Positions 25,268-36,200 of a stretch of 64,000 bases of DNA are shown one piece after another; positions within the stretch are counted from its first letter, which is position 1; the number at the start of each line of letters is the position of its first letter. Source of the DNA: Cupriavidus pauculus (GTDB lineage: Bacteria > Pseudomonadota > Gammaproteobacteria > Burkholderiales > Burkholderiaceae); NCBI RefSeq assembly GCF_003854935.1, contig NZ_CP033970.1, forward strand, positions 620,001 through 684,000, written 5' to 3'. The translations under genes were made by a program, and so were the position numbers. The notes beneath the pieces were generated by a model, which saw only the letters and a list, made by a program, of their open reading frames with translations, was not told where the DNA came from and ran no database searches.

Positions 25268-25687
25268 ATGACCGCCAAGACCATCCTTTCCGCCGCCGCC
25301 CTTGCCGCAGCTTTCGTGACCGGTGCCGTGCAGGCCGCCCCCGCCGTGCAGAAGGCCGGCGAAGTCTACGGCTACAGCTTCCGCGTGCAGGACGCGCGCA
25401 GCAGCTTCACCGACGGCGCCCGCCAGGGCCAGTTCGACGCGTTCTCTGAAGGTGCCCGCGTCGGCAAGGCTGACCCGTTCACCGATGGCGCCAAGGTCGG
25501 CAAGGCCGATCCGTACACCGACGGTGCGCGCATCGTCGCCGGCCTGGACCGCGTGGGCGTGTCCGCCAGCCCGGCCCGCAGCGCCGACCCGTACTACGAC
25601 GGCGCCCGCAGCGTGAACCAGCCGCGCAACCCGTTCTATGACGGTGCCCGCACCCGCGACATCTACACCGACGGCGCCAACGCCTGA
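25268..25687 (+). CDS. exported protein with seven [F/Y]xDGA repeats
   Basis: A 139-residue protein after a good AGGAGAG ribosome site. A Sec signal peptide (MTAKTILSAAALAAAFVTGA, cut after VQAAPA or VQA) is followed by a mature part made of short repeats: SFTDGAR, AFSEGAR, PFTDGAK, PYTDGAR, PYYDGAR, PFYDGAR and IYTDGAN, spaced 12-26 residues, the middle ones as VGKADPFTDGAK-VGKADPYTDGAR. Each unit offers an acidic residue next to an aromatic one, so metal or glycan binding is conceivable, but I do not recognise the family. A 33-residue membrane peptide gene follows and may be co-transcribed. Confidence 0.85.
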   Translation: MTAKTILSAAALAAAFVTGAVQAAPAVQKAGEVYGYSFRVQDARSSFTDGARQGQFDAFSEGARVGKADPFTDGAKVGKADPYTDGARIVAGLDRVGVSASPARSADPYYDGARSVNQPRNPFYDGARTRDIYTDGANA

Positions 25688-25765
25688 GCCCCGCCCGATG
25701 CAGGCGGCCCAAACGCAGTAGCCGGAGTCCATGACGGGCTCCGGACCCTCTCCACGGAGCCCATC

Positions 25766-25867
25766 ATGACTTTCCGCAACAGCGCCCTGATCGTTGGCGG
25801 ATGGCTGGCACTGACCGCCGCCAGCGGCGCCGCAGCCGCCCTCGTCGCCACCGCACTGCCCGTCTGA
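25766..25867 (+). CDS. small hydrophobic peptide, 33 residues
   Basis: An ATG at 25766 behind CACGGAG opens MTFRNSALIVGGWLALTAAS and continues GAAAALVATALPV. It is a single hydrophobic helix with a short charged N-terminus (an RN pair), so it is either a membrane mini-protein or an isolated signal sequence. It sits 78 bases after the DGA-repeat gene and just before a double terminator, consistent with being the last gene of that transcript. Too short for certainty. Confidence 0.5.
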   Translation: MTFRNSALIVGGWLALTAASGAAAALVATALPV

Positions 25868-25875
25868 AAACACCG

Positions 25876-25930
25876 AAGGCCGCCATCTGGCGGCCTTCTT
25901 CGTTGCATCCCCGGCCGCCATCTGGCGGCC
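25876..25930. terminator. double bidirectional terminator hairpins
   Basis: AAGGCCGCC-ATCT-GGCGGCCTT (25876-25897) is followed after 15 bases by a near copy GGCCGCC-ATCT-GGCGGCC (25913-25930) with TTTGTC. Each has some T on both sides, so it can stop the plus-strand DGA-repeat transcript and the convergent sensor kinase transcript ending at 25935. Confidence 0.72.
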
Positions 25931-25934
25931 TTTG

Positions 25935-28900
25935 TCATTCCCCCGCCGGCCGTGCCTGCAGCAGGTTGATGAAATCCGCCAGCGCGTACGGCTTGCGCAG
26001 CGACACCGCGTGCGGCAGCGCGGCGCGCTGCGCCGGCGTCAGCACCACGTCGTAGCCGCTTACGAAGATCACGCGCAGCCCCGGCCGCAGCCGGCAGGCG
26101 TCGATGGCCAAGTCCACGCCCGATACCCCGCCCAGCCCCACGTCCGTCAGCAGCACGTCCACGCCATCGGCGCGCAGCGCGGCCATCGCCTCCACGTCGT
26201 TGCGCGCCTCGACCACGTCGATGCCGAACATCCGCATCAGCTCGGCCGTGCTGGCGCGCAGCAGGTCGTCGTCCTCGACAAAGACCACGCGCTGGCTGCG
26301 CGGCGGCACCACGCCCGCCTCGCCCGGCCTGCCATCGGGCACGTCGGCCACCGGCTGCGGCGGCGCCCCATCGACGAGCCGGGTGTGCGCGGGCTCCATC
26401 GGCACCGCTGACAGCCGCGCGCCGCCCGCCAGCACATGCCGGACCTTGCGCGCCAGCGCGTCGTGCGTGTACGGCTTGCTCAGCAGCTCCACGCCGGGAT
26501 CGAGCCGTCCCGTGTGGACGATGGCGTTGTCCGTATAGCCCGACGTGAACAGCACCGCGATGCCCGGCAGCCTCTCGCGCACCTTGCGCGCCATCTCGGT
26601 GCTGCGCAGCGGCCCCGGCATGACCACGTCGCTGAACAGCAGGTCGATCGGCACGCCGCTCTCGACGATGGCCAGCGCGCTCGTGGCGTCACGCGCCTTG
26701 AGCACGCGGTAGCCCAGGCTGCCGAGCATCTCCACCACCGTCGCCCGCACGTCCTCGTCGTCCTCCACCACCAGCACCGTCTCGGTGCCGCCGCCGGCCG
26801 GGCCCACGTCCACCTCGGTCTCCAGGTCCTCCGCCTCGTGCGCGCGCGGCAGGTACAGCCGCACCGTGGTGCCGACGCCCACCTCGCTGTAGATCTTCAC
26901 GTGCCCGCCCGACTGCCGCACGAAGCCGTAGACCATGCTCAGGCCCAGCCCCGTGCCCTGTCCCTCGGGCTTGGTCGTGAAAAACGGCTCGAAGACCTGT
27001 TCCTGGATATCGGGCGGCATCCCGGCGCCGGTGTCGGTCACGGCCAGCATCACGTACTGGCCCGGCTCCACGTCGGCGTTGCGGCGCGCGTAGACGTCGT
27101 CGATCACCGCGTTGCCGGCTTCCACCGTCAGCCGGCCGTGGCCGTTCATCGCGTCGCGCGCGTTGATGGCCAGGTTCAGCAGCGCGTTTTCCACCTGGAA
27201 CGGGTCCACCAGCGTGTTCCAGAGCCCGGCCGCGATGACTGTTTCGATCTCCACGCCGTCGCCAAGCGCCCGCCGCAGCATGTCGTCGAGCCCGCGCACG
27301 AAGCGGCCCAGGTTGACCACCTTCGGCGCCAGCGGCTGGCGGCGGCCGAAGGCCAGCAGCTGCGACGCCAGCTTGGCGCCGCGCGCCACGCCGGCCAGCG
27401 CGTTACGCACGCGGGTCTCGGCGCGGTCGTCGCCGGCCACGTCGCGGGTCAGCAACTGCAGGTTGCCGCCAATCACCTGCAGCAGGTTGTTGAAATCGTG
27501 CGCCACGCCGCCGGTCAGCTTGCCGATGGACTCCATCTTCTGCGCCATGCGCAGCGCCTCGTCGGCGTGCCGCAGCGCCTCGGCCGCGTCCTTGTCGCTG
27601 GTCACGTCGCGGCCCACGCCATGGATGCGCCCGCTGGCCGGATCGATCGACAGCGTCCACGCCATCCAGCGCACCGCCGTGCTGGCGCACAGCATCCGGC
27701 ATTCGTAGCGCACCGGCGCGCCGTGCTGGCGCAGCGCGATCAGTTGCTCGGTGACGGCCACGAGGTCCTCGGGATGCACGAACGCCAGGCAGGAGCGCCC
27801 GGCCAGCGCCGCGGCGTCGTGCCCGAGCGTGCGATGCCACGACGGGCTCACGCGTTCGAGCATGCCGTCGACGCTGGTCACCATCAGCAGGTCCTCGCTC
27901 AGGTCCCACAGGCGGTCACGGTCGGCCACGGTCTCGATCACGCGGCGCTCCAGCGAATCGTTCATCGCGCGCAGTTCGCGCTGGGCCTGTCCGCGCAGCC
28001 GCGACAGCCGCAGGTTGGCCGCCACGCGCGCCAGCAGCTCGCGGGCGTTGAACGGCTTGATCAGGTAGTCGTCGGCGCCCGAGGCCAGGCCGCTCACGCG
28101 CGCTTCCTCGCCGGCGCGGGCCGACAGCAGCAGCACCGGCGTCTGGCGCAGCGCGTCGGACGCGCGGACTTCGCGCAGCAGGCCGAAGCCGTCCAGCCGC
28201 GGCATCATCACGTCAGAGACGATCAGGTCCGGCAGGTGGCGCTGCGCCAGTTCCAGCGCCTCCTGGCCGTCGGCCGCCACCAGTACGTCATGGCCGGCCG
28301 ATGCCAGGATGCGGCGCATGTAGTCGCGCAGGTCGGCGTTGTCGTCGGCCACCAGCAGCCGGCCGCGCACGTCGGCCTGCGCATCGTCGGTGGCGATGGC
28401 GGGCAGCGGCGTCGCCGGAGTCTCGTCGGCCTCGGGCATCCAGCGCCGCGCCGCATCGGCAAAGGCCAGCGCGCGGGCGCTGGCGGCCGGCGCCGGGGCC
28501 GCGGGCTCGGCCACGCCCACCGTGCGCGGCAGCGTCACGCGGAAGCGCGACCCCTCGCCCGGCGTGCTGTCCACCTCGATCGTGCCGCCGTGCAGCCGCA
28601 CCAGTTCCTGCACCAGGGCCAGCCCGATGCCGCTGCCTTCGATGGACCGGCCAACCGCGCCGGCCACGCGGTGGAAACGTTCGAACAGCCGGGGTAGCTC
28701 CTCGGGCGCGATGCCGATGCCGGTGTCGGTCACGCTCAGTTCCACCTCGCCCGTCTGGCGCATCCGCACGGACACGCCGATGGTGCCCGCGTACGTGAAC
28801 TTGAACGCGTTGGACAGCAGGTTCAGGACCACCGTCTCCCACATGTCGCGGTCCACCGCCACGGCCACCGGCAGCGGCGGGCAGTCCACGCGCAGCGTCA

Positions 28901-30263
28901 TGCCGGCCGATTCGATCGCCGAGCGGAACAGCGACGCCAGGTCGGCCGTGAACGCCGGCAAGTCCGTGGGCTGGGCGTGCATCTGCACGCGCCCGGCCTC
29001 GATGCGCGAGAAATCCAGCAGCGCGTTCACCAGCTTCAGCAGCCGCTGCCCGTTGCGATGGGCGATCTCGGCCAGCGCGCGGTCTGGCTCGGGCACGCCG
29101 TCGCGGCCCAACATTTCCTCCAGCGGGCCCAGCATCAGCGTCAGCGGCGTGCGGAATTCATGGCTGATGTTCGAGAAGAACGTGGTCTTGGCGCGATCCA
29201 GCTCGGCCAGCGCCTCGGCCCGGCGCCGTTCCTCCTCGTAGGCGTGCGCGTAGCTGATGGCCTGGCCGATCTGGCCGGCCACGAGGTCCAGGAACGCGCG
29301 GTAGCGGTCGCCGAACAGCCGGCACGGGTTCAGGCCGACCACCAGCACGCCGCTGGGCGCGCTGTCGCCCGACAGCTGCACGGGCAGCACCACGGCCGCG
29401 CGCGGCGGCATCTGCCAGGCGCCACCGGGCAGCGGCGTGGCAAAGCGGGCGGACAGGTCGCCGACGTGGACCGGCTGGCCGGCGCGCATGGCGTCGCCCG
29501 CGGGCCAGGGGGCGGCCGGGTCGTCGGCATCCAGTTGCGCGGGCGCGGCCGGATGATCGGCGGCCAGCCCCGTGGTGCCGGCCAGCGTCAGCGTGGTGGC
29601 GCCCCGCCCGGCCAGGTAGAGCAGCGCGAAGGGGATGTCGTACGGGTTGGTCCGCAGCGCGGCCACGCCGAGCCGGCACGCCTCGGCGCCGCTGCGCGCG
29701 TTGTTGGTCGACGACGCCAGCTCGCGCAGCAGGTTCAGCTGCCGCTCGGCCACCACGCGCTCGGTGTCGTCGCTGTTGGCGCAGATAATGCCGCCGGTGC
29801 CGCCGTTGTCATCCGGCACCGGGCTGTACGAGAACGTGTAGTACGTCTCCTCCGGGTAGCCGTTGCGCTCCATGATCAGCAGCTTCTGCTCGACGAACGT
29901 GCCTTCCACGCCGTTCATGGCCGTGGCCAGCAGCGGGCCGATCTCCGGCCAGATCTCGCGCCAGACGCGCGCCGTCGGCTGGCCCAGCGCCACCGGGTGC
30001 TTGCCGCCGATGATCGCCTTGTACGGGTCGTTGTAGAAGAAGTACAGCTCCGGGCCCCAGCCGATCCAGATCGGCTGGCGCGACGTGAGCATGATCCGGA
30101 TGGCCGTCTTCAGGCTCTGCGGCCACTGCGCGGGCGGGCCCAGCGACGTGGCGGTCCAGTCATGCTGGCGGATCAGGGCCGCCATTTCGCCCGCGCCGGC
30201 CAGGAATGCCGGGGCGGTGCCATCGTGGTCGGTCGGCGGCAGGAAGCCGTCCGCTGTCGTCAT
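25935..30263 (-). CDS. giant hybrid sensor kinase: PAS-GAF-HK-REC-PAS-HK-REC-REC
   Basis: 1442 residues from the ATG at 30263 ([15 protein letters not shown]), behind GGGGAG. No membrane segment, so it is cytosolic. Order: PAS-like (~40-170), GAF-like (~185-345), HisKA with SHEFRTP (His368), HATPase (~470-580; [17 protein letters not shown]), receiver 1 (~635-750, Asp684), PAS (~785-895), a second kinase of the HWE/BLRP-like AHDFNN type (His922) with HATPase (~1030-1140; [20 protein letters not shown]), receiver 2 (~1162-1280, Asp1212) and receiver 3 (~1324-1436, Asp1374). All phosphorylation residues are present. Two complete kinases in one chain are unusual. It likely integrates light, redox or small-ligand signals and passes phosphate to an external partner; no output regulator is encoded beside it. 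Confidence 0.93.
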   Translation of the reverse strand: MTTADGFLPPTDHDGTAPAFLAGAGEMAALIRQHDWTATSLGPPAQWPQSLKTAIRIMLTSRQPIWIGWGPELYFFYNDPYKAIIGGKHPVALGQPTARVWREIWPEIGPLLATAMNGVEGTFVEQKLLIMERNGYPEETYYTFSYSPVPDDNGGTGGIICANSDDTERVVAERQLNLLRELASSTNNARSGAEACRLGVAALRTNPYDIPFALLYLAGRGATTLTLAGTTGLAADHPAAPAQLDADDPAAPWPAGDAMRAGQPVHVGDLSARFATPLPGGAWQMPPRAAVVLPVQLSGDSAPSGVLVVGLNPCRLFGDRYRAFLDLVAGQIGQAISYAHAYEEERRRAEALAELDRAKTTFFSNISHEFRTPLTLMLGPLEEMLGRDGVPEPDRALAEIAHRNGQRLLKLVNALLDFSRIEAGRVQMHAQPTDLPAFTADLASLFRSAIESAGMTLRVDCPPLPVAVAVDRDMWETVVLNLLSNAFKFTYAGTIGVSVRMRQTGEVELSVTDTGIGIAPEELPRLFERFHRVAGAVGRSIEGSGIGLALVQELVRLHGGTIEVDSTPGEGSRFRVTLPRTVGVAEPAAPAPAASARALAFADAARRWMPEADETPATPLPAIATDDAQADVRGRLLVADDNADLRDYMRRILASAGHDVLVAADGQEALELAQRHLPDLIVSDVMMPRLDGFGLLREVRASDALRQTPVLLLSARAGEEARVSGLASGADDYLIKPFNARELLARVAANLRLSRLRGQAQRELRAMNDSLERRVIETVADRDRLWDLSEDLLMVTSVDGMLERVSPSWHRTLGHDAAALAGRSCLAFVHPEDLVAVTEQLIALRQHGAPVRYECRMLCASTAVRWMAWTLSIDPASGRIHGVGRDVTSDKDAAEALRHADEALRMAQKMESIGKLTGGVAHDFNNLLQVIGGNLQLLTRDVAGDDRAETRVRNALAGVARGAKLASQLLAFGRRQPLAPKVVNLGRFVRGLDDMLRRALGDGVEIETVIAAGLWNTLVDPFQVENALLNLAINARDAMNGHGRLTVEAGNAVIDDVYARRNADVEPGQYVMLAVTDTGAGMPPDIQEQVFEPFFTTKPEGQGTGLGLSMVYGFVRQSGGHVKIYSEVGVGTTVRLYLPRAHEAEDLETEVDVGPAGGGTETVLVVEDDEDVRATVVEMLGSLGYRVLKARDATSALAIVESGVPIDLLFSDVVMPGPLRSTEMARKVRERLPGIAVLFTSGYTDNAIVHTGRLDPGVELLSKPYTHDALARKVRHVLAGGARLSAVPMEPAHTRLVDGAPPQPVADVPDGRPGEAGVVPPRSQRVVFVEDDDLLRASTAELMRMFGIDVVEARNDVEAMAALRADGVDVLLTDVGLGGVSGVDLAIDACRLRPGLRVIFVSGYDVVLTPAQRAALPHAVSLRKPYALADFINLLQARPAGE

Positions 30264-30428
30264 TGCTGTTCTCCCCGTCGCGCCCGCGCTGGCGGGGCGA
30301 GACGATTCTCCGGGCGCGGCGCCGCGCTGGCAACCCCGCATTGTGTCCGTTTGCTCACACCCTTGTGCATTTACATGGCCGGGGCCGCCGTATAGTCTGG
30401 CCATCTCCGCGTCCCTTGCCCGCCGCCA

Positions 30429-30887
30429 ATGGTCGACACCCCGCTCAACTACCTGCTTGCCGTGGCCCTGACCGCCACGCTGACGCTGCTGGCGGTGGCC
30501 ATCCACTACGAGGCGCTGCGGCTGATTTCCGAATTCCATCCGCGGCGGCTCAGCGGCAAGCTCAATATTGGTGCAGTGATCGTGCTGATCATCGTGACCC
30601 ACTGCATCGAGGCCATCGTCTTCAGCGCCGGCTACTGGCTGGGCGCCGACGTGCTGGCCATCGGCCAGCTTACCGGCATGCGCGAGCACGGCCCGGTGGC
30701 CTACATCTATTTCTCGCTGGAAACGTTCACGACCCAGAGCATCGGCGATATCTTCCCGATCGGGCCCCTGCGGCTGCTGGCCTCGGTGCAGCCGCTGGTG
30801 GGCCTGATCCTGATCGGCTGGTCCACGTCGTTCACCTTCCTGATCATGCGGCGCGACTGGCGCGGCGAGGAGGAAGGCCACGGCTAG
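30429..30887 (+). CDS. small two-/three-TM channel-like membrane protein
   Basis: A 152-residue membrane protein. Hydrophobic segments lie near residues 8-28, 45-70 and 110-140. Between the last two is FSLETFTTQSIGDIFPIGPL, which resembles the pore helix and filter of Ion_trans_2 potassium channels but with TTQSIGD in place of TxGYGD, so ion selectivity is uncertain. The C-terminus is short and charged (RRDWRGEEEGHG), with no ligand domain. It is divergent from the hybrid kinase, 165 bases away, and followed by a MipA gene on the same strand. Confidence 0.78.
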   Translation: MVDTPLNYLLAVALTATLTLLAVAIHYEALRLISEFHPRRLSGKLNIGAVIVLIIVTHCIEAIVFSAGYWLGADVLAIGQLTGMREHGPVAYIYFSLETFTTQSIGDIFPIGPLRLLASVQPLVGLILIGWSTSFTFLIMRRDWRGEEEGHG

Positions 30888-31095
30888 GGGCCGGGATACG
30901 TACCAGTTTCGATGGTAGGCAGGGCCGGCTGACCTCGGAATCGGCGTCCTTCCTACACGGTTGTGGGAGACAGGGAAGTTGCCGGGCGCCGGCTTCGGTG
31001 AAAAGATAAGTTGCCGTCATCCCGGCGGCCCCGCATCCCGCCTCAAGTCGATTCCGCCCCGGCCCGCCGGGGCAACAAGAACACCGGAGAACCAC

Positions 31096-32016
31096 GTGTC
31101 GACCATCCTGGATAGCCAGCCCTGGCGCGTCCCTTCCCACCCCCTGCCATCCCGTGCGGCGCGCCGCCACGCCGCACGATGGCTGGCCCTGGCGCTGCTG
31201 GCCGCCCTGGCGCTGCTGCTGGCGCCGCGCGCCCACGCCCAGACGCCCGCGCCGCTGGCCGAGTGGCAGTACTCGGTGGGGGTGCCGCTCAAGAAGATGT
31301 TCGTGGGCGAGCCCGACCACGACTGGGACGTGCGCGTGGGCGCCGCCCTGAGCGCCCGGCCGCGCTACGAAGGCACCACCAACTACTACCTGCTGGGCGG
31401 GCCGGTCATCGACATCCGCTACCGCGACCGCGCGTTCTTTTCCACCGGCGAGGGGCTGGGCTGGAACATCATCCACACCCCTAACGTCCGCGCCGGCGTG
31501 GCGTTGACGTACGACCTGGGCCGCCGCGAGAAAAAGGACCACGAGCACCTGGGCGGCCTGGGCAACATCGGCATGGCGGCGGAAACGAAGGTGTTCGCCG
31601 AGTACGTGGTGTCGAAGGAATTCCCGCTGGTCATCCGCGCCAACATCCGGCGCCAGTTCGGCGGCGCCAACGGCGTGATCGGCGACATCGGCGCCTACAT
31701 GCCGCTGCCGGGCAGCAGCGACAAGTTCTTCTGGTTTGCGGGCCCGACCATGACCTTTGCCGATTCGGCCTACATGAGCCGCTGGTACGGCGTGACGGCC
31801 GAGCAGTCGGCCCGCTCGGGGCTGGCGCAGCACCGCGCCGGCGCCGGCATCAAGTCGTACGGCGGCGGCGTGTCGGCCATCTGGATCTTCAACAAGCACT
31901 GGTTCTCGACGGCCGACGTGGGCATGTCGGCGCTGGTCGGCGACGCGCGCAGCAGCCCGGTCACGTCGCGCTCCACAAGCTGGACCGGCGACATCTCGAT
32001 CAACTACCAGTTCTGA
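31096..32016 (+). CDS. MipA/OmpV-family outer-membrane protein
   Basis: About 306 residues. I take a GTG at 31096 with a CGGAGAAC ribosome site; the N-terminus VSTILDSQPWRVPSHPLPSR precedes a signal peptide (ARWLALALLAALALLLAPRA, cleaved after AHA). The mature part has the MipA pattern: VGAALSARPRYEGTTNYYLL, PVIDIRYRDRAFFSTGEGLG, NVRAGVALTYDLGRREKKD, and a C-terminal strand GDISINYQF ending in Phe. It should be a ~12-strand barrel. Some family members scaffold murein synthesis or respond to antimicrobials. Transcribed alone; the hydrolase gene converges 24 bases after its stop. Confidence 0.9.
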   Translation: MSTILDSQPWRVPSHPLPSRAARRHAARWLALALLAALALLLAPRAHAQTPAPLAEWQYSVGVPLKKMFVGEPDHDWDVRVGAALSARPRYEGTTNYYLLGGPVIDIRYRDRAFFSTGEGLGWNIIHTPNVRAGVALTYDLGRREKKDHEHLGGLGNIGMAAETKVFAEYVVSKEFPLVIRANIRRQFGGANGVIGDIGAYMPLPGSSDKFFWFAGPTMTFADSAYMSRWYGVTAEQSARSGLAQHRAGAGIKSYGGGVSAIWIFNKHWFSTADVGMSALVGDARSSPVTSRSTSWTGDISINYQF

Positions 32017-32039
32017 CCGGCGCGGCGGCCCCGGGGGCG

Positions 32040-32705
32040 TCAGTCCTCGCGCCGCGCCAGGTATCCCTCCACCACCCGCTTCAATCCCGGCAGCTTGCCC
32101 GTGAAGAAATGCCCCGCGCCGGGCAGCACGAACACGGGCAGTTCCTGCGGCCGTGCCCAGTTGAAGACGTTGGCCAGCGGCACGCGCTCGTCGTGCTCGC
32201 CGTGTACCACCAGGCTGTGGGCCGGCACCGCCGGCGTGTCGTACGACAGGTGCGCGGACAGCGCGCCGGCCGGCATGCCGGTCAGGATCAGGTGCGCCAC
32301 GGCCTCGCCGTCGGCGGCCAGCCGCTCCGCGGCGCGGGCCTGGATGAATCCGCCGAACGAGAAGCCGGCCAGCGCCAGCGGCAGCGCCGGATGCGCTGCC
32401 CGCACGTGGCGGATCACGGCCAGCACGTCGTCGGTCTCGCCATCCCCGTCGTCATACTGGCCCTCGCTCTGGCCCACGCCCCGGTAGTTCGGCCGCAGCG
32501 CCAGAAAGCCATGCGCCTGCAGCACGCGCGCCAGCAGTTGCGGAATCTTGTGCTCGGCGGTGCCGCCCTGGCTCGGGTGCGGATGCGCGACCACGGCCAC
32601 GCCACGGGGCGCGCCATCGGGCGGGTCGATCAAGACTTCGAGCTGGCCGGCGGGTCCGGCAATGAACTGGCGTACGGTGGTGGCGGGGGTGAAGGACGAG
32701 GACAT
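32040..32705 (-). CDS. alpha/beta-hydrolase (dienelactone-hydrolase-like)
   Basis: About 221 residues from the ATG at 32705 (MSSSFTPATTVRQFI); the frame extends to 32804 without a signal. The fold is shown by GVAVVAHPHPSQGGT (oxyanion region), RPNYRGVGQSEG, the nucleophile elbow GFSFGG (Ser116), VVHGEHDERVP (acid) and GAGHFFTGK (histidine). This is the typical small YuxL/COG2945-type hydrolase acting on ester or acyl groups, substrate unknown. The next gene upstream on the same strand (32833) starts after a 127-base gap. Confidence 0.9.
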   Translation of the reverse strand: MSSSFTPATTVRQFIAGPAGQLEVLIDPPDGAPRGVAVVAHPHPSQGGTAEHKIPQLLARVLQAHGFLALRPNYRGVGQSEGQYDDGDGETDDVLAVIRHVRAAHPALPLALAGFSFGGFIQARAAERLAADGEAVAHLILTGMPAGALSAHLSYDTPAVPAHSLVVHGEHDERVPLANVFNWARPQELPVFVLPGAGHFFTGKLPGLKRVVEGYLARRED

Positions 32706-32832
32706 GGAACGGCGCGGGCTCGGTGGCTGGACGGGAAAAGGCGATGCCTGCCCTGGCAGGCATTGTGCAGCCGCAGCATACCGCCAGCCGGACCCGCGCG
32801 GCAATCTCCGCGCCCGCAGGGCGAGGCGTGGT

Positions 32833-33144
32833 TCAGTGGGGGTGGTCGGCCTTGATGACCGAGGCGATCTCCTGGCGCCGCACGCTGACCACGTCGTCGA
32901 GTTCCAGCCCCTCGGCCACGACCAGCATCTCGGCGCCGCGATTGATGCCGTAGATCACGCCGTACCAGAGATCGGGCCCGGCCACGGCGTTCAGCCGGAC
33001 GCTGAACTCGGTCTCCATGTCCTGGCTGAAGACGGTCACCAGGTCGCCGACCTCGGGCTTGGCGGCCTCCTCCGCCAGCGGATATTCCCGGGCCGCCACC
33101 GTCAGTGGCGTCTGCGCAATGCCGCGCGCAAACCTCGCTTGCAT
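32833..33144 (-). CDS. conserved hypothetical protein, 103 residues
   Basis: ATG at 33144 behind AGGAGAC. Small soluble protein (MQARFARGIAQTPLTVAARE) with a central KPEVGDLVTVFSQDMETEFS and a strand LWYGVIYGINRGAEMLVVAE, ending VIKADHPH. Weak resemblance to short SH3-like or PilZ-like beta folds, not enough for a name. It could share a transcript with the hydrolase downstream. Confidence 0.75.
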   Translation of the reverse strand: MQARFARGIAQTPLTVAAREYPLAEEAAKPEVGDLVTVFSQDMETEFSVRLNAVAGPDLWYGVIYGINRGAEMLVVAEGLELDDVVSVRRQEIASVIKADHPH

Positions 33145-33266
33145 CGTTGTCTCCTGCGCGTTGTTTTACCTTGTAAGGATATAGGCGCCGTCCGAAAAGG
33201 CACGGTAAACCTCGGCCCGCCCGGCCGAACCGGCGGCGGCATCACCCGGCGGCCGGCGCGGCCGGC

Positions 33267-36200
33267 TCACCACGCGTAGCGCACGCCCAGCAGCCCTGTG
33301 ATGCTTTCGTATCCGCCGTTGCCGTACTGGTAGCCAAGGTTGCCCCAGAGCCGCCAGCGCTGGCCGATGCGCGCCTGCGCGCCGACCTTCGTCTCCACGC
33401 GGTTGCGCGGGCCGTCCTGCGTCACCACCACGCCGTCGAACGCCATCGCGTTGCCATGGCTGTTGTGCCACCAGTTCAGCTCCAGGTACGGCATCCACGT
33501 CGGCACGCCCTCGCCAGCCGGCGCGTGGAACAGCCGCGTGCCAACGCGCGTGGCCACGCCGCCGCTGCGGTCGCTGCGGACCACCGTGCCGGTGCGCTCG
33601 GTATGGCTGCCGGCGTGGTAGTCCGTGTAGACCAGTTGCACCTGCGGCTCGACGTGCACCACGCCGGCGCCCGTGTGCCCCACCGGCAGCGCCCAGCCCG
33701 CCTCCACCGACCCTGACCAGAGCTGGCTTGTGTAGTCCTCGCCGGCCAGCCCGCCGCCCTTGACCGTGTGCCGGAAGTTGCCGTACTGGACCCAGCTGTC
33801 GACATAGGGGCCGGCGGGGCCCTCGGCGTCGCGGTGCCACGTGCCGTAGATCCCGGCGGCCACGCCGTTCACGGTGCCGCGCGCGATGGCCGGGTTGTCG
33901 CGCGCGCTGGCGTGCGTGGTGGACGTGCCGTAGCCGGCAATCACCCCTGCCTGCCAGCGCCCACTGGCGGTCACGCGGTGCAGCACGTCGATGCCGGCCT
34001 GCATCACGAAGGTATCGGCCGACGCGGCAAGGCGGCCGCCGTCCGCGTTGCCGTCGGCATGGCCGCCCGCCAGCCTGGCCCAGCCCGTCGACCGTGCCGG
34101 CCGCCCCTGGCCCGGCCCGTCCGAATCGGGCAGCCCGGCGCGGTCGTGGTACGTGTGCTGGAACATCGCCTGCGCCACCATCTGGTTGGCCAGGTAGGCG
34201 CCGGTCTCCGGCCGCGGTACCGGCGTGGGCGCCGCCGACAGCGAGCGCAGGTACCAGTCACCATCGTCGGGCGATGCCACGCCTCCCTGCTGCAGCGCGT
34301 ATTCGTAGGCGCCGGCCACGACCCGGCCATCGAGCGTGAACACGCCGTCCGAGCGCCCGTCGACCTGGACGATGCGGATGCCGTTGACGGTCCGCGCGCC
34401 CGCGCCGCCGGCATTGCGGATGCCCACCAGCGTCTGGCCCGACGTGTTGCCGTTGATGACCAGCCGGTCGGTGGCCGAATTGTCGTCGCCAAGCGCGGTG
34501 TAGAGCGTCAGCCGGCCGCCGTTGCCGGTGTAGTCGCCGCCGACGGTCAGCGTGCTGGCCGGCACCGGGCTGCCCATGCGGATTTCGCCCTGGTTGACCA
34601 GCGAGCCGGCGATGGCGAACACCCCGGCCGGCCGGCCGTCGAACCCCGGCGCGGCATCGGCCACGGCCAGCACGCCGTGGTTGACCACCGAACCGCCCAC
34701 GCCGCCATAGCCGCCCAGCAGCGCGCCGGGCGCCACGGTGACCTGCCCGGTGCCGGCCAGCCGCGCGCCGTTGTCCAGGATCAGCGCGCCGGCATCGACG
34801 GTGGTATTGCCGCCGTAGGTCTGGTCGCGCGTCAGCGTCAGCGCGCCGGCGCCGGTCTTGCCAAGCCCGCCGGGGCCGCTCACGACGCCATCGAACGCGC
34901 CGTCCGCCGCCTGATTGAGCGTCAGCGTTGCCGTCCCGAGCGCCACCGCGCCGCTGCCGGACAGGTTGTTGACCGTCTGGTCGAAGCCGCCCAGATCGAA
35001 CGTCGCGGTCGGGCCCAGGCTGACACGCTCGCTGGCGGCCACTACGTTCGCCGCGCCGGCCAGCAGCGTGCCGGCTTCCACCCGGGTCGGGCCGGTATAG
35101 CGGTTGGCCTTCGACAGTTGCAGCGTGCCGGGCCCGAGCTTGGTCAGCGTGCGGCCGTCCCAGCCCGTGGCCGGGTTGGGCGCCTGGTCGATCAGCCGCG
35201 CGTCGAGCTCGAACTTGTCGTCGGGATCGGCCAGCGTGAACGTGCCGGCGGCAAGGTCGGGCCTCGTGCTGTGGGCCGCGTACCAGGTCAGGCCCAGGCC
35301 GACGACAAAGCTCTGCGGGCCGTAGCTGGAGGTCAGCGTCAGGTAATCGGCCGCGCTCGACTTGCCGCCCAGCCGCACCGCGTCGAACGTGCCGGTGAGC
35401 CCGTTCGGCGTATTGGCGTGGATCACGGTGAACGCGCTCGACGCCAGTTCGGACACGCTGGCGGCGTCGTCGGCCGAATAGCCGACCAGGTTGAACGTGG
35501 CGCCCGGGCCGATGGTGGCGGTGCTGGCCGTGATGTCGCGCTTGTTGCGGCCCACGGCCACGTCGAGCGTGCCGTTCATTGTGAAACTGTTGCCGACGGT
35601 CAGCGACGAGCGGCCCGCGATGGCCGTGGTTGCGCCGGCTTCGGTCGTGAAATCGCCCGTGGTCGTGAACGTGCCGTCCTGGCCCAGCAGCAGCGCGCCG
35701 CTGCGCACCGACACCGCGCCCTGCGTCGATCCCGCGCCGGTCAGCGCCGTGATGCCGGAGCCGGCCTGGATCAGCGTGCCGGCGCCGCCCAGCACGCCGG
35801 CGATCTGGAAGTTGTCGCTGCGCCGCAAGACCAGCTCGCCATCGTTGGAGAAATTGCCATTGACGAAGCCGCCCGCGCCGCCCGTTCCCAGCGTCAGCCG
35901 GCCGGTGCTGCCAATCGTCGTGCCGCCCGTGCCCGCGATGGCGACCGTGCCGCCGAGCGCCAGGTTGCCGTCGACCGATACCGTCGCCGCACCGCTGCCC
36001 TGCATGCTGACATTGCCGGTGAGCGTCCAGTCGGCGCCCGCGCCGGCCGCCAGCGAGGCAAACCCGTTGCCTTCGGTGGCCGTGAAGTCGCCGGCCTCGG
36101 TGCCGGTGCCGGACAGCGCGATGGCGTTGCCGGTGCCCTGGCTGGCCACCACGACGTTGCCGGTGCCTTGCAGCACCGACCCGGTGCCCAGTTCCACGCG

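Noticed and set aside
26436-28697. A 753-codon plus-strand frame antisense to the hybrid kinase
   Set aside because: His/Arg/Gln-rich low-complexity product, opposite to a protein with intact domains.
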